Shown: positions 1 through 11,601, numbered from the stretch's first letter. The stretch is 64,000 bases of DNA from Steromphala cineraria (GCA_916613615.1 OU744730.1:8328406-8392405), one strand, 5' to 3'. Program-made: numbers and translations. Notes: generated by a model not told the origin, from the letters alone.

Positions 1-705
1 GATGAAATAGATATCCAAATACATGATACATAGATTCATTCGTTTGATTTTAATTTTGTCAGTTTACTTGAATCATGCCTAACAGTGAACATAAAGTTTA
101 TATCATCTTTTTTTTTTACTTCAGTTTACTACAGTTTACTTCATATCCACGAAAAGTTGCGTTTTTTAGTGTGACAAAAATTAGGGGGAAAAAAGGAAAA
201 CCAATAAATATTATGCAATTTGCGGGGGATATAGCTCGACCATGTCAACTGCTTGGGTGTCTATGACCTATTCTAAATTTCTTGTCCCTCTTTATTTGGA
301 AATAACTAAAGGCATAAACCCCACGTCGGCGACATTACCGTTTGGTGAAGAAGACGTTAAACCCCAATCCAACAACAACAACATTGAGGAACTCATTACT
401 TTTCTATCCGGTGATTGGCAACCAAGCTGAAGAACTCTCTGAAAAACTCATTGACTCTGTTCAGGTAAGCAATTTTTCTTTACATTTAATGCTTCCCATT
501 TCATCCTTGATTTTTAGAATTATTAGGTTTTAGCAAAAATCTTTTATATAATAATTTATAAAGGGAGGACTGTTATCGTTGTATCAACATAGTAGGACAC
601 TTATCATGTTAACTCTGCATGTGAGTTTAATAAATCTTTATTTAAGCTTAACCTAACAAGAAGCAAACTGGTACCTCTACCTCTACAAAATAGACTGTGT
701 AATTT

Positions 706-924
706 TTGTTTAAACGTGTCATTGAAGATGAAACTCATTTTTTAATTGAATGTAAACATTACACAGATCTTACATCCCAACTCTTCAATGCAGCCCCAGG
801 ACAATTTAACTATTCCCACTTGAAAAGTGCAGACAACCTGCAGCATCTCTTCGGTGCAACTCTATCCAATATGATGAAAGACTTGCACATCAATAACCAC
901 TCATGTATATATATAAATATATGA
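706..924 (+). pseudogene. C-terminal tail of a reverse-transcriptase-type retroelement protein, frameshifted relic
   Basis: The reading frame contains EDETHFLIECKHYTDL, a pattern common in the C-terminal Cys/His knuckle of animal non-LTR retroelement proteins. The matching upstream half, RLCNFC, is encoded just before it (about 690-712) in a different frame, so the knuckle is split by a one-base frameshift. The remaining 40 or so residues end at an ordinary stop at 922-924. No polymerase motif is present, so this is only the tail of an element. Assignment rests on the motif alone; the exact retroelement class is not determined. Confidence 0.45.
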
Positions 925-936
925 CATTCAGAAAAA

Positions 937-1833
937 ATGGACACCATCTCTAGTCATCTACTAGATATAAAATCTTCATCAACCTCAAGTCCAGGCAAAC
1001 CCGAGGTATGTGAATTGATTTCTCATGCAATGAAAGGCATCGAGAAGAATGTTGAAGATTTCATCAAACATCAGCCCATTGAAGTTCACAACACTGAAGA
1101 AGCAAAATATGAAAACACAGTTGAAATTGAGGTTGAAAAGTGCTTTCAATCTATCAATTCAAAATGGAATGAAACATTGTTAAAGCGCCGGAGAGTGTAC
1201 TGGCAAGCTCTCCGCAACAATGGTTACGCTGATGTGTTAATTTCTTGGATGCAAGCGGAGGATAAAATCGTTCCCCAGAAATTCCAGATACCACTGATTC
1301 CCGACGAACCAAGTGAACAACGTAGGAAACGGGAACAACGTGCGTTTCAAGATATTCAAATAGAGATTGAACTATTGAAGATGAGGGCGCAATCCCTTTA
1401 GAATAAAAACGAAGAATGTGACAGGTCCATGAAAGAGGAAATCTGTCGTATTTCCCGGGGCAACACTAGGGAAAACCTTCTGAAGAAATGGGAACTTTTG
1501 TGTATTAAAGAAGAGGGGAACTCTCATCAACGATGGGCAAAAACTTTAACTTGGCTGCAAAAATATGCAGAAGAGTTCAATGCCAAAGTTGTAAATGACA
1601 ATCCGTGGTTGAAAAACAGATCAAAACCTGTCAAAAACGCCCCAAAAAGACAGGATACAAAATCTGCGACTGAACATTCAAGAACAACATACATTGGCAG
1701 CAGAACAAGCAACGGGAAAATAATCCATAAAGGTGAAGATAACATCGCTAAATGGAACCGTGTCGGCAAAAAGAATGAGAAAGTGCAGACAAACAAAAGA
1801 AAGAAAAATGAACAAAACCGTGAACCAATCTAA
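937..1833 (+). pseudogene. Unrecognised basic ORF with one in-frame stop, ended by a MITE insertion
   Basis: Two reading frames, 937-1401 (154 aa) and 1429-1833 (134 aa), lie in the same frame. Only a TAG at 1399-1401 separates them, so they read as one former ORF of about 298 codons. The first part is acidic to mixed with a helical Glu/Lys-rich C-terminus. The second part is strongly basic, with a Lys/Arg/Asn-rich tail. I recognise no family. The last codons are supplied by the terminal inverted repeat of the MITE that starts at 1826, so the original C-terminus is gone. It lies just after a retroelement tail and may be mobile-element derived; that is inference. A host gene relic is also possible. 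Confidence 0.4.
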
Positions 1834-2636
1834 ATGAATTTAGATCAACAGGTTTTATATTTGGTCTTACTGTTGATCTAAGATTGGCCCGTAAGGCGGG
1901 TCATCCCGCTGACCTCTGAAATCAGCCGCTCGGCCAATCAGAAAAGTTGCCCTAGCTCGCTGGAAGTTCGAAAAACTCAGCAGCACATCTTTTGAAATGG
2001 ACGGTGTTCGGAGCTATGTCATTCGGAGCGGAGTAGAGCGACCATTTCGATGAATAATCCATTTGCTTGGATGTATTAATAGATTAATTTTTTTCTTTTA
2101 AAATGATTTAGCGTATTTGCTAGTTGTCAATGACAAATGATGATTGCACATGGCACAGATACTAACGTGGCAAATAATAATCACAAAGTTAGAACATCAT
2201 AAATGTAAATATTTACGAAAATCATCATGCAAGGGGAGGTAACTCTTTTTTTAATCAAACTCGTTTGCACTAATTCCTTCATTTCCATCCAAATAATTAA
2301 AACATAGTGCATTGTTGTCAATCATAAAACTAAAACTATTTCATACAACCAAAATAAAATCAACATACTGATATTTTTATTATCAGTATCACAAGCAAGG
2401 TTTATTTTTCACAAGGCACACTGTTATTGAGAACAGGCCATAAGTTAATATATGTTTCTTCCGTCCACACCGTCAGGGAGCGACTATTAACTGTTTGTGA
2501 CATCGAATTTGATTGATCAAATCGCGAATTCCTTATTTGCATACGAAAGGTCACCGGGACGACCTCGCCTGCTGGTCAATCTTAGATCAACAGTATGACA
2601 AAATAAAAATCTGTTGATCTAAATTTATTTAGATTG
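1826..2636 (+). mobile_element. 811-bp MITE with long terminal inverted repeats (left member of an inverted pair)
   Basis: The element begins CAATCTAAATGAATTTAG and ends with its imperfect reverse complement. The inverted ends are about 65 bp long. Each end is itself a hairpin, because ATCAACAG is followed about 20 bases later by CTGTTGAT. A nearly identical copy lies inverted at 4702-5513. No transposase is encoded. The nine bases on each side (1817-1825 and 2637-2645) agree at only about four positions, so a target duplication is not clear for this copy. It truncates the ORF at 937-1833. Class by analogy with the 4702 copy: Mutator-like non-autonomous element. Confidence 0.8.
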
Positions 2637-3555
2637 GATTTGAGCATTACATTTAAGAGATAATGCATAGCACACTTACATGCTATACTTAATAAATACC
2701 TATTTAGATTATGATAAATAGATATACTTTGATGATAAATATATACTGCAAAGGTTAAATGCAGTATTACTTTAAACTCAATATTTATACTAACCTTAAA
2801 TGCTACATAATCTGTCGTCTGTCAATTCTGTCTTGTCAGTTGGAAAGAGCAGTGCAGAATGATTTGAAATGTGCATGAAGTTAGTGAGACCAATCAGCTG
2901 AGAAGCGTCATGGCTTGGGTAGTTATATAAGGGGTTTTATACTAAGGCTAAACTCTAAAGGCTTAACCCTTAAAGTGCTTGATAAATAAACTATGACTAA
3001 AAAGAGAGAGAATATTCACAATATATTAAAATACTTTATTTACAATAAATTACATCTGCCACACATATTTTGCCATTTGCGGGGGATATACCTCGACCAT
3101 ATGTCAGCTGCTTGTTGTTTGTTTTTTTTTGTCAACGTGGCAACGTGTGTCACGGCCGATTCTCGACATTGGGGCTTAAAGCTACATTATGACCCGTATG
3201 AGCCCTACAACATAACGTTGTTAAAGATAGTTGAAAAAGAAAAGTGAAAATCACATAGTTCAAACGTCATAAGTAAAAGTACATACTTCAAAAGTCGTTA
3301 ATCATATACGGGTAATATTAGTCCAGGCTTCAAGAACACAAGCTATTCTGGTTTATAAAGTCAGGGAGAAAACACAAGGGGTGAGTGTTGGTGTGCATTA
3401 AAAAGATCTGAGTGGAGCTTGGAAATAAAGTAAAACTGAGCAAGCGAGGGTTTTCGATGAAGGTTTATAACCGTCATGACGACTCATGGATGGTAGCCCA
3501 AAGCTGGAGAGATGAATCCTGTTTTCTGTTGTCCTTTATTTTCACAAATGCTATG

Positions 3556-3652
3556 CTGTCGCCGTTTTAAATAGTTATTTTTGTCGCCGTTCCGTATAGC
3601 TTGTCACCGTTTGACTAACGGCCTGTTTTATTTTGTTTGTCGCCGTTTTGAC
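3556..3652. repeat. Cluster of four GTCGCCGTT-like motifs upstream of gene 1
   Basis: Four copies of GTC[GA]CCGTT (three exact, one with A) occur within about 90 bases in an otherwise AT-rich stretch, all in the same orientation and irregularly spaced. They lie about 0.65 kb before a possible first exon of gene 1. They could be a protein-binding cluster or a decayed short tandem repeat. The sequence does not decide between these. Confidence 0.35.
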
Positions 3653-4199
3653 TATAACCAGTAGATCTACGTGGCCCGAGTATAAAGCGTACGTAAAATG
3701 TAACTCATTTCGATCCAGGGTCGTGTACGCCTGGAAATCGTTACTCGAGGAAGTGAACCAGTTTATCTGTGAGAGGTTAGTTTGTTTTTGTTCATATGTT
3801 GTATGATAATGTTCGATAATAGTCTTTCAGGTACAGTACCTATACTTAATCAATAGGCCAACTGTGGGCTTTCTATCTCATTCGATGAGATAACATTGTA
3901 TTTGTCAGGAAAATATCTCTATATATGCATTCAATACTCTCAACTATTTCCCCTGGAACAAACTTATGACAATAAGTTTGGGTAAATCGCATCGACCATC
4001 TTGGAACACGACGGCCATGGCGGCACACCAAACACGTGCTTTTTTGTTTACAATCGAACGCTAAGGTCATTTCCGCTTTGTGACTGTACTTCCGTCTTTT
4101 TCACGATTGCGCTGTTTCTAGTTTCGTTATGAGTTTGATAAGTCCTTTTCTAACTCGGTACCAATGTAATTTCGATCATCATTAGAACATTGTGAAACC

Positions 4200-4292
4200 A
4201 GATAACCGAAAATAAACTTGTCATATTGGTTGAGAATACTGTACGTGATATTTTCGGACATCTCCTAGTAGTTGGGTCCGAAAATTGGAAAG
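4200..4292 (+). other. Possible 5' non-coding exon of gene 1
   Basis: A strong splice donor (AAAG|GTAAGA) falls at 4292/4293. Gene 1 needs an upstream exon, because its first coding exon (5767-5791) begins directly after a CAG acceptor, four bases before the ATG. The start of this exon is not visible and the left limit given is nominal. Other donors could serve, so this is a weak call. Confidence 0.25.
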
Positions 4293-4701
4293 GTAAGACA
4301 TTGACAATGACCTGATTCGACTACAAAGTTATAAAGAATTTACTAGTTCCGTGTTGTTACGACAAATATCCGTGACATTCCCTGTTGTCGGTTTATTTTA
4401 AGAAGAACTACCATAGAACCCATGTGTTGTTTTGATATTTTTCATATTTACAAACAAAACAATGTCAATGTGGATCCAAGTATAACAGGCTTATAAATAT
4501 GTATCATGGGACCTTATTGAATGTGTCATTACTCGGTTAACTTGTATGTGAATGTGTATCTTTACTCCACACAGTGGTACCTTAAAAAATACAAACAATT
4601 GATGGCAAAATGTAGAGGAATAAATGGGTCCTCTGAAAAGTCGGTTTCTGTAATCATGTCATATATATGCATCAGTGTTTAAAATATAGCCCGTCCGCCA
4701 G

Positions 4702-5513
4702 CAATCTAAATAAATTTAGATCAACAGATTTTTTATTTTGTCATACTGTTGATCTAAGATTGACCAGCAGGCGAGGTCGTCCCGGTGACCTTTCGTATGC
4801 AAATAAGGAATTCGCGATTTGATCAATCAAATTCGATGTCACAAACAGTTCATAGTCGCTCCCTGACGGTGTGGACGGAAGAAACATATATTAACTTATG
4901 GCCTGTTCTCAATAACAGTGTGCCTTGTGAAAAATAAACCTTGCTTGTGATACTGATAATAAAAATATCAGTATGTTGATTTTATTTTGGTTGTATGAAA
5001 TAGTTTTAGTTTTATGATTGACAACAATGCACTATGTTTTAATTATTTGGATGGAAATGAAGGAATTAGTGCAAACGAGTTTGATTAAAAAAAGAGTTAC
5101 CTCCCCTTGCATGATGATTTTCGTAAATATTTACATTTATGATGTTCTAACTTTGTGATTATTATTTGCCACGTTAGTATCTGTGCCATGTGCAATCATC
5201 ATTTGTCATTGACAACTAGCAAATACGCTAAATCATTTTAAAAGAAAAAAATTAATCTATTAATACATCCAAGCAAATGGATTATTCATCGAAATGGTCG
5301 CTCTACTCCGCTCCGAATGACATAGCTCCGAACACCGTCCATTTCAAAAGATGTGCTGCTTAGTTTTTCGAACTTCCAGCGAGCTAGGGCAACTTTTCTG
5401 ATTGGCCGAGCGGCTGATTTCAGAGGTCAGCGGGATGACCCGCCTTACGGGCCAATCTTAGATCAACAGTATGACCAAATATAAAACCTGTTGATCTAAA
5501 TTCATTTAGATTG
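4702..5513 (-). mobile_element. 812-bp MITE, inverted copy with intact 9-bp target duplication
   Basis: This is the reverse-complement copy of the element at 1826-2636, with the same nested-hairpin ends and only scattered substitutions in the parts compared. The bases GTCCGCCAG occur directly before it (4693-4701) and directly after it (5514-5522), a perfect 9-bp target-site duplication. Long inverted ends with a 9-bp duplication fit Mutator-like elements. It has no coding capacity. It sits between a possible 5' exon and the first coding exon of gene 1. Confidence 0.85.
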
Positions 5514-5770
5514 GTCCGCCAGTCCTTGACTGGCTACTTTTTGCAAGGACTGGTTACTTCTTGGTCAGGACTGGTAACCTTTCAAACATTTTCTTTATTT
5601 TCCCCTAAGGAATTGGCCAATTAATTTTCAGGACAGGCTAGGTTTCCAATCTATTTTATACACTGATATGCATTGCTGTCTCTGTAATTGATATGATTTA
5701 GATGTGTACATTGAACCATTGTAAGATTTTGAAAAGACTAAAAATTTTATCCTTTTTTTATTTCAGAAAG

Positions 5771-8700
5771 ATGTCGCAGAAAATGGATATTGTAAGTTCA
5801 AATATAAAAGACATTTCTCAGCCCTGTCTTAACATTTGAAGAAATAGTATTAATAGCTTTATATCATTTACATTTTGAAGATCATGTATTAGAATTTAAT
5901 TGAATTGAATATTATTGTCAGAGTATATGAATCATTTTAGGAGCAAGTCCGATTTTGAAATTGGAATATTCAATTAATCTTTTCAGGTATTTGGTATGGA
6001 TTATCATTTTTATATAAATTGACACTCTCTGATTTTGACTTTATACTCAGTATTTTAGTTTATGTGTGTCATGAGAACAGTGGACTATTACAGAACCATA
6101 TAGTCAAGTGATATTGCATCCTGACTCAGGGTACGAACGTTACGCTAACTCCACTAATCTGTAGCCTGGGCTCAGAAGCTAGATTCACTCGCGCGGCCCA
6201 ACTTGTGATAAAGCCAATCAAATCCTTTTCTCGTTGAAATTTTATAGAGAAGGTGGCGAGAAAATGATTTGATTGGCTATAACCCAAGTCGGGCCGCGCA
6301 AGCGAATCGAGCTTCTGAGCCCAGGGTACTGATTTAATAGTGGAGTTAGCGTAATGTTTGTACCCTGAGACAGGATGATAATATTGCTAATAGTGAATCT
6401 ACATCTTCACTCACTATGTTTTTCTCGTATACAACGTTGTTCTCGAAAATAACCCAGGCATTGAATACAACTTGAGGGAGTGGGGGGGACTATACAACCC
6501 CAGATTATACATAATGAAATTGATTAAGAATGGAACCTAAGCCTAGAATAGAATTTGATTTGGAGGGGGTATCAATAAGTTGCCTTATATACTGATAATT
6601 ATATTTGTATTTATTGAGGAAGATTTGAAGGAATAAAATTTTAGAATAAACATACTACTGCCCCTTTTTACTCATTTTTCTTGAAGAATGTGCTTTAAAT
6701 GAAAGACATTTTGCTTTGAAAATAACATACAACGTTAAGAATCTCTTTTCTATTTCAGGACATTGAGACGGACGCGTGTGCTGAAGCGGGCGGGGCCATA
6801 GGGGGACGTGTCTTGGGGCCACCTAATTCTGGCGTCGTCAAAGCCGAAACACACATCAACTTTGAAAGTAGGTCAAACTGAAAGTATTATTTATGTCACC
6901 ACACCTTGAGCGGGAAGCAGGAATATTGTATAGGGATGCACCACTCTGCACTCTTAAGTTGAAAAAAAGTAAAAAAACTGTTGATTCATTTCATTAAAAA
7001 CATCACAAGGAGGGAAAGGGATTTGTGACCTTGACCTTCATTCAAAGTCGCAATGTGATTTTGATATTTTAACCATGTAGCCAATGGCTGATGTGCAGAT
7101 ATGATGATAATCACACTTTATCTGTCTGTTATATTTCTTCTATTCCCGTTCTTCTTTAGGCACTAATGATTTTGGTCTTCAAGTTTGGTACCAATCTTCA
7201 TATCAACTTAAATGTAGGAGTACCAAGACACCAATACCATAATAGAATGACGTCTGTGCCCCAGATAATTTTTAAACCTATTAGATATATACTCCCCGTT
7301 TCGGTAACAGATTTGTATTGTCAATTTTGTACATCAGTAAAATTGTGTTGATTTCAGACAATTGGGTATTTCATATTATAAATGAGATTGTACTCTTAAA
7401 ACATAAATGGGTATTGCTCTGAATATAACACAATCTTTAAAATGTAATGATATTAATGAACATGTTTAAGGCAAGGAATATTGATATTTTGAAGAGTTAT
7501 GATATCCAGTTGTGACAATATAGGTTCAACTATGCAAGCGTTTACAAATCGCTGCGTACAGTATGCAAGCTATTTGATTATTTTGGGTTTTAAAGAAAGT
7601 GTCTGCGTATCTGTAGTCCAAGCGTTTAAACTATTTGGGTTTTTAAGGATTTTATTGCGTAAAATACGCAAATATGCAGCTTATCTCGAGCACATATGAC
7701 GTTGACTTCATTGACTCATGCCTCTCAAAGAAGTTCATTTTTAAGGTCGCTTATTTTAGCTCATTTCTTGAATGACGCAGGGACATGGTCACACTTTTTA
7801 TGAATACTTGATATTGCAATAAGTTTATATCATCTATAAGTAAGAAAACAATTTCTTTTACCTTCAGCCCCAGATGGTTCCAAGTTTGTTGTGAAAACAT
7901 CAGGAGCAGCTCCCAACATGCAGGTTGGAAACCATAACGTAATGCACGTTGTCGACAACACATTGGTCACGAGGTCGGGGATGTTAGCTCCAGCAACAAG
8001 GAAGACCAGGCACAATATCCCTCATAAACTTCCTTTAATCAGTATGTATCATTGACTTATTTTTAAAAAGTTATGACATCCTGTCTTGGGGAACGAACGT
8101 AACGATAACTCCACTAATCTGTACCCTGGGCTCAGAAGCTAGATTCGCTCGCGCGGCCGGACTTGTGATAAAGCCAATCAAATCATTAAAATCGATAAAA
8201 TTTCAACGACAAAATGATTTGATTGGCTTATTTCCCAAGTCTGGTCGCATGAGTGAATCTAGCTTCTGAGCCCAGGGTACAGATTATTCGAGTTAGCGTA
8301 ACGTTCGTACCCTGAAACAGGATGAAGTTATGAGTGATTCACATACTCTTATAAACATTAAGTTTTCATAATCTTTATGAAACATTCATAATCTACCGGG
8401 TATATCAAACAATCATAATTTATATCAAGCATAAAGTGTCAGCAATCTAGGAACTCTCTCTCTAAGGTCCCCCTTTGGACATGGAAACATAGATCTTGGA
8501 TGAAATTTATAAAGTACATGTGAGATAAAAAATAAATATGGAAGAGATACAAGATGGCTGACACTACAAGTTATTATGTTAATCAGCTTTGAGGTAAATT
8601 AAGGCAGTCATAGAGTTTTTACATATGAACTTAATCTTTTGTATCACTGTATATCAAGACAACTTAAAAGTCATGTATGATTTCAATAGCGCTGGTGCAT

Positions 8701-9598
8701 CCATTTCAGGCTTTCTCCTTCCCTCCTCTCTTAGTCTGCTAAAAAACATAATTCATGAGGGTAAACCCAGCTTACGACTCTTCTAAATGGGTGACCCACC
8801 TCCCCTCAAAACTTCTCGATCCACCAATGAATGATTTTTAGCTCATCTGGCCTGTAAGGCCCGATGGGCTTATGGCATGGCATGGTGTCCGGCGTCCGTC
8901 AGTCCATCCGTCCGTCCGTAAACTTTGTGGAATTTCGACTTCTTCTCCAGAACCATAAGGCCTAGAAAGCTGACACTTTGTGCGCAGACTCCTTGGCTAG
9001 TAAGGATTATAAATTGTAGCTTTTGTGGCCCTGTGGATCCTAAAAAGGGCCACAGGGGCCACTCCCTTAAAACCTATTTTCATCTTCTTCTCCAGAACCA
9101 TAAGGCCTAGAAAGCTTAAACTTTGTGTACAGACTCCTTGACTAGTGAGGATTATGAATTGCCCCTATTTAGGAGGGGAACCACATTGGCCACACCCTAA
9201 AGAAAAAATCAAATGTAAAGCCTGATGAGCTACAGAGCCAATGGCTCTATTTTTACACTACAAATGAATCTCTATTGAAATTCAAACATTTATGAAAAAC
9301 ACTTTTTTTTTCAGCATCAACAGAGGTGCCTGGTGGTGAAGCCATGGATATTATTGCTAAAAATATTGGGAAAGATTGGAAAGCTCTCGGCAGAAAGCTT
9401 GGACTGGAGGACGGTGAATTGGACAATATCAAGATTGATCATTATCACGAAGGCCAATACGAAGTCACTTACCAAATGATTCGTAAATGGAAGGAGCTTG
9501 CATATCCAACAGAACTTTGTAAACTAGCAAAAGCTTGTTACAAAATTGGACGAGGAGATATTTCAGATAAGCTTGCGAAGAATTTCAATGCAAGCTAA
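5771..9598 (+). CDS. RHIM-like motif plus death domain adaptor, gene 1 (four coding exons, 195 aa)
   Basis: Coding exons are 5771-5791 (within exon 5767-5791), 6759-6867, 7868-8041 and 9315-9598. Each is bounded by AG acceptors and GT donors, and the frame stays open to TAA. The protein starts MSQKMDI. Exon 3 encodes MQVGNHNVMHV (residues 61-71), which fits the RHIM core pattern of hydrophobic-Q-V-G followed by x-x-N-x-M. Exon 4 encodes a death domain (about residues 110-190) with the helix-5 RKWKE motif and the IGRGDISDKLA end. RHIM motifs drive amyloid-type assembly and death domains recruit partners; together, without a kinase, they match the layout of insect IMD. The product is inferred to be a cytosolic innate-immune or cell-death adaptor. 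Introns hold two foldback MITEs and one pearl-like element. A remote upstream non-coding exon is likely. Confidence 0.85.
6117..6377. mobile_element. 261-bp foldback MITE (CATCCTG family) in intron 2 of gene 1
   Basis: Two arms of roughly 110 bp pair around a short centre. The ends are CATCCTGACTCAGGGTACG and its near reverse complement. The flanks GTGATATTG (6108-6116) and ATAATATTG (6378-6386) match at seven of nine positions, a decayed 9-bp target duplication. There is no coding capacity. A second family member is at 8077-8324 and half-copies follow each gene-2 death-domain exon. Confidence 0.85.
8077..8324. mobile_element. 248-bp foldback MITE (CATCCTG family) in intron 3 of gene 1
   Basis: This has the same end sequences and arms as the element at 6117-6377 but a different centre. 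AAGTTATGA occurs exactly at 8068-8076 and 8325-8333, a perfect 9-bp target duplication. It begins 36 bases after the RHIM exon donor. Confidence 0.88.
8839..9255 (+). mobile_element. Pearl-like non-autonomous element, short form
   Basis: It opens with GCTCATCTGGCCTGTAAGG, then has a TCCG tetranucleotide tract (the complement of ACGG), then about two copies of the ~145-bp core (ending in GGCCACAGGGGCCAC). It closes with GATGAGCTAC and the palindrome AGAGCCAATGGCTCT. The tandem core plus ACGG tract is the layout reported for bivalve pearl elements; the family assignment is by that resemblance. It ends about 60 bases before the gene-1 death-domain exon. Confidence 0.7.
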
Positions 9599-10054
9599 AT
9601 ATCTCCCGTTATCATACGAAAATGACTTGGTCAATGAATTTTCAAAATGCAACTTCAATATGATTGGTCAATGGCGTATCCTAGAATTTAACGGGTGGGG
9701 ACACCTGTTGGATCCTATAAATTGACAAGGGTGAAGTAAGAGACCCTTGATCTGCCACTGTTTTCCTGCAAGGCAAAACCTGCCCCAGTCTCAATTGCTG
9801 GCTAATACAAGACTTGCTGTATTTCAGCTGAACTTGATAATTCTATCTTTTGGACGTTGATACTTTTATATACACAAATCAACAATGTTGGTACAAGGAC
9901 AGAAGATTTCTGTCTGACTGACATGGACTTTGAGTCTAGGAAAAATGATAATTCTCATAAGTAGTTATTTTGTTACATAAAAAGGAGCCTGAGATAATTA
10001 GCTATTTCAGAGATTTAAAACCTCTGCATTTGTTGCCTGTCACCAGCAATTATT
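9599..10054 (+). other. Sequence downstream of the gene 1 stop codon
   Basis: This presumably includes the 3' UTR of gene 1. No AATAAA is seen before the MITE at 10055, so the cleavage site may lie further on. Candidate AATAAA motifs occur near 11404 and 12072. Nothing else is recognised here. Confidence 0.3.
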
Positions 10055-10319
10055 CAGTCTAAGTAAACCTAGCCTCAATATTATCCGTTTTACTCCTATA
10101 CTGAGTCTAGAAAGGCCTAGTATAGGGTCGCGTCAGCCCACCTATCAAATTGACCAATCAGAACTCATCTTACCAAGCCACAATAGTCTGCCTTCGCACG
10201 TATAACGTTGGAGGGTCATAGGTTGCAAAAAGGTCGACTGACGCGACCCTCTACAAGTCCTCTCTAGACTCAGTATAGGTGTGAAACGGATAATATTGAG
10301 GCTAGGTTTACTTAGACTG
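10055..10319. mobile_element. 265-bp foldback MITE (CAGTCTAAG family)
   Basis: The left arm begins CAGTCTAAGTAAACCTAGCC and the right arm ends with its reverse complement. Pairing extends about 80 bases, to the GGGTCGCGTCAG/TGACGCGACCC region. GCAATTATT occurs exactly at 10046-10054 and at 10320-10328, a perfect 9-bp target duplication. There is no coding capacity. Confidence 0.88.
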
Positions 10320-10328
10320 GCAATTATT

Positions 10329-11601
10329 TATTTCTCAACAGATGTATCAAAGCTCAAGAGGTTTTGTTATGAAAAAGTGTTATGAGCTATAGTCTGGGTG
10401 GACGACTAGAGACATACAGGTGGTCAGATTGGATGTCTTTTAGACAATCATGCTCGCTCATTAGTTCCCCTACACCGTGCTACGCTCTGCAGTTACCGAA
10501 CTGAGGTTTACCGGAGATAGTCACGGCCAGCATACATCTAAATGTCTTTAAACTCTCCCTGTAGGATCTTTTTATGAAGTATAAATCATAAGTAATTTTG
10601 TTATGATTTATTATTACATGTATTGTAAACCTGGATTGATAAGCAATAGTATTTTTAAACTCTTAAATGGATTGTACGGATGTTTAGATGGATATCTTCA
10701 TTTTGTTTAATAATTTTTTATGTAGTTTAGAAATGTTGGAAATTATCTTTTAATGTCATCTTCAGTAAACCAGGGCTGAATATGACGATGTTCTACATTT
10801 ATACCCCTGGGATTTATCATCAACAGTACAGAAATTTTTTTGTACAGATTTTCCTGATGAAAACTTCTGGGGGTGATATAAAGAAGGCATTGTAACATTT
10901 GGCACTGGTTACGGTTTTTATACTACCCAAGTTGATAAACATGCGAGGTTTTATAAGTGAGGCTGTTAATGTCAGTTGATAAAGATGATCTTCACACAAA
11001 CTCCTAACTGGGAATATGTGAAGTCGCTAATACATCAAGTAATGTTCCAGGTTACATATGAAAGAGCAACTATTTTAGCATCTTCCTCACAAAGCTTAAA
11101 TAGTCAGTTCCAAACTTACTCATTTAAGCCTTGCTGGCGACACTTGACTTTCTGTGCCTGCTCTCTAGCTTTCTAGGGAAAGTCAATAGTCTAATCAGAA
11201 AGCCCTTTGTAAAATAACATCGGCCTTGAAAAAAACATGGCAACCTTTCTGTCGAAGATGTTTGACTGAACAAATTGTAAAGAGGAAGTAGGGCCTGTTA
11301 CTAGCAGATCGATTTATTTGACTTAATTTCATGTTTAATCAATCAGTGCAAGTATTCCGACACAAAAAATTAGAATTTTATTGTAAGAATAGATTTGACA
11401 AACTTAATAAACCGTGGTCAACCAACACAGATACAGAAAAGGAGAGTCTGTCATTGGCTGTAGCAAGGGAGATAACTAGAGGTAACAAATTGTCGGTGGA
11501 GAGGGTGCTGTTATAAAACCAGAAAAGTCAAGGGTCGACAGCAAGGGTTAGATACAAGGTCCGCAACAGATTTTATTACCTTTGCGAAGGAAGATGCTAC
11601 A
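10329..11601. other. Intergenic stretch without recognised genes
   Basis: Short open frames here have no recognisable protein content. The bases around 11100-11200 (TTCCAAACTTACTCATTTAAG, GCCTTGCTGG, TTTCTGTGCCTGCTCTCTAG) resemble a decayed copy of the 193-bp MITE found at 31584. Confidence 0.4.

Noticed and set aside
3873..4070. 65-codon minus-strand frame near the possible gene-1 promoter
   Set aside because: There is no domain, no splice context and no second copy. It could be part of a divergent transcript, but nothing supports that.
6108..6386. Treating the inverted arms at 6117-6377 as a regulatory RNA hairpin
   Set aside because: The shared ends and decayed 9-bp duplication, with a second copy at 8077, explain it as a MITE.
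9326..9598. Death-domain ORF as a single-exon gene starting at an internal ATG
   Set aside because: A CAG acceptor lies at 9312-9314 and the frame joins in phase with the upstream RHIM exon. The internal Met is not needed.
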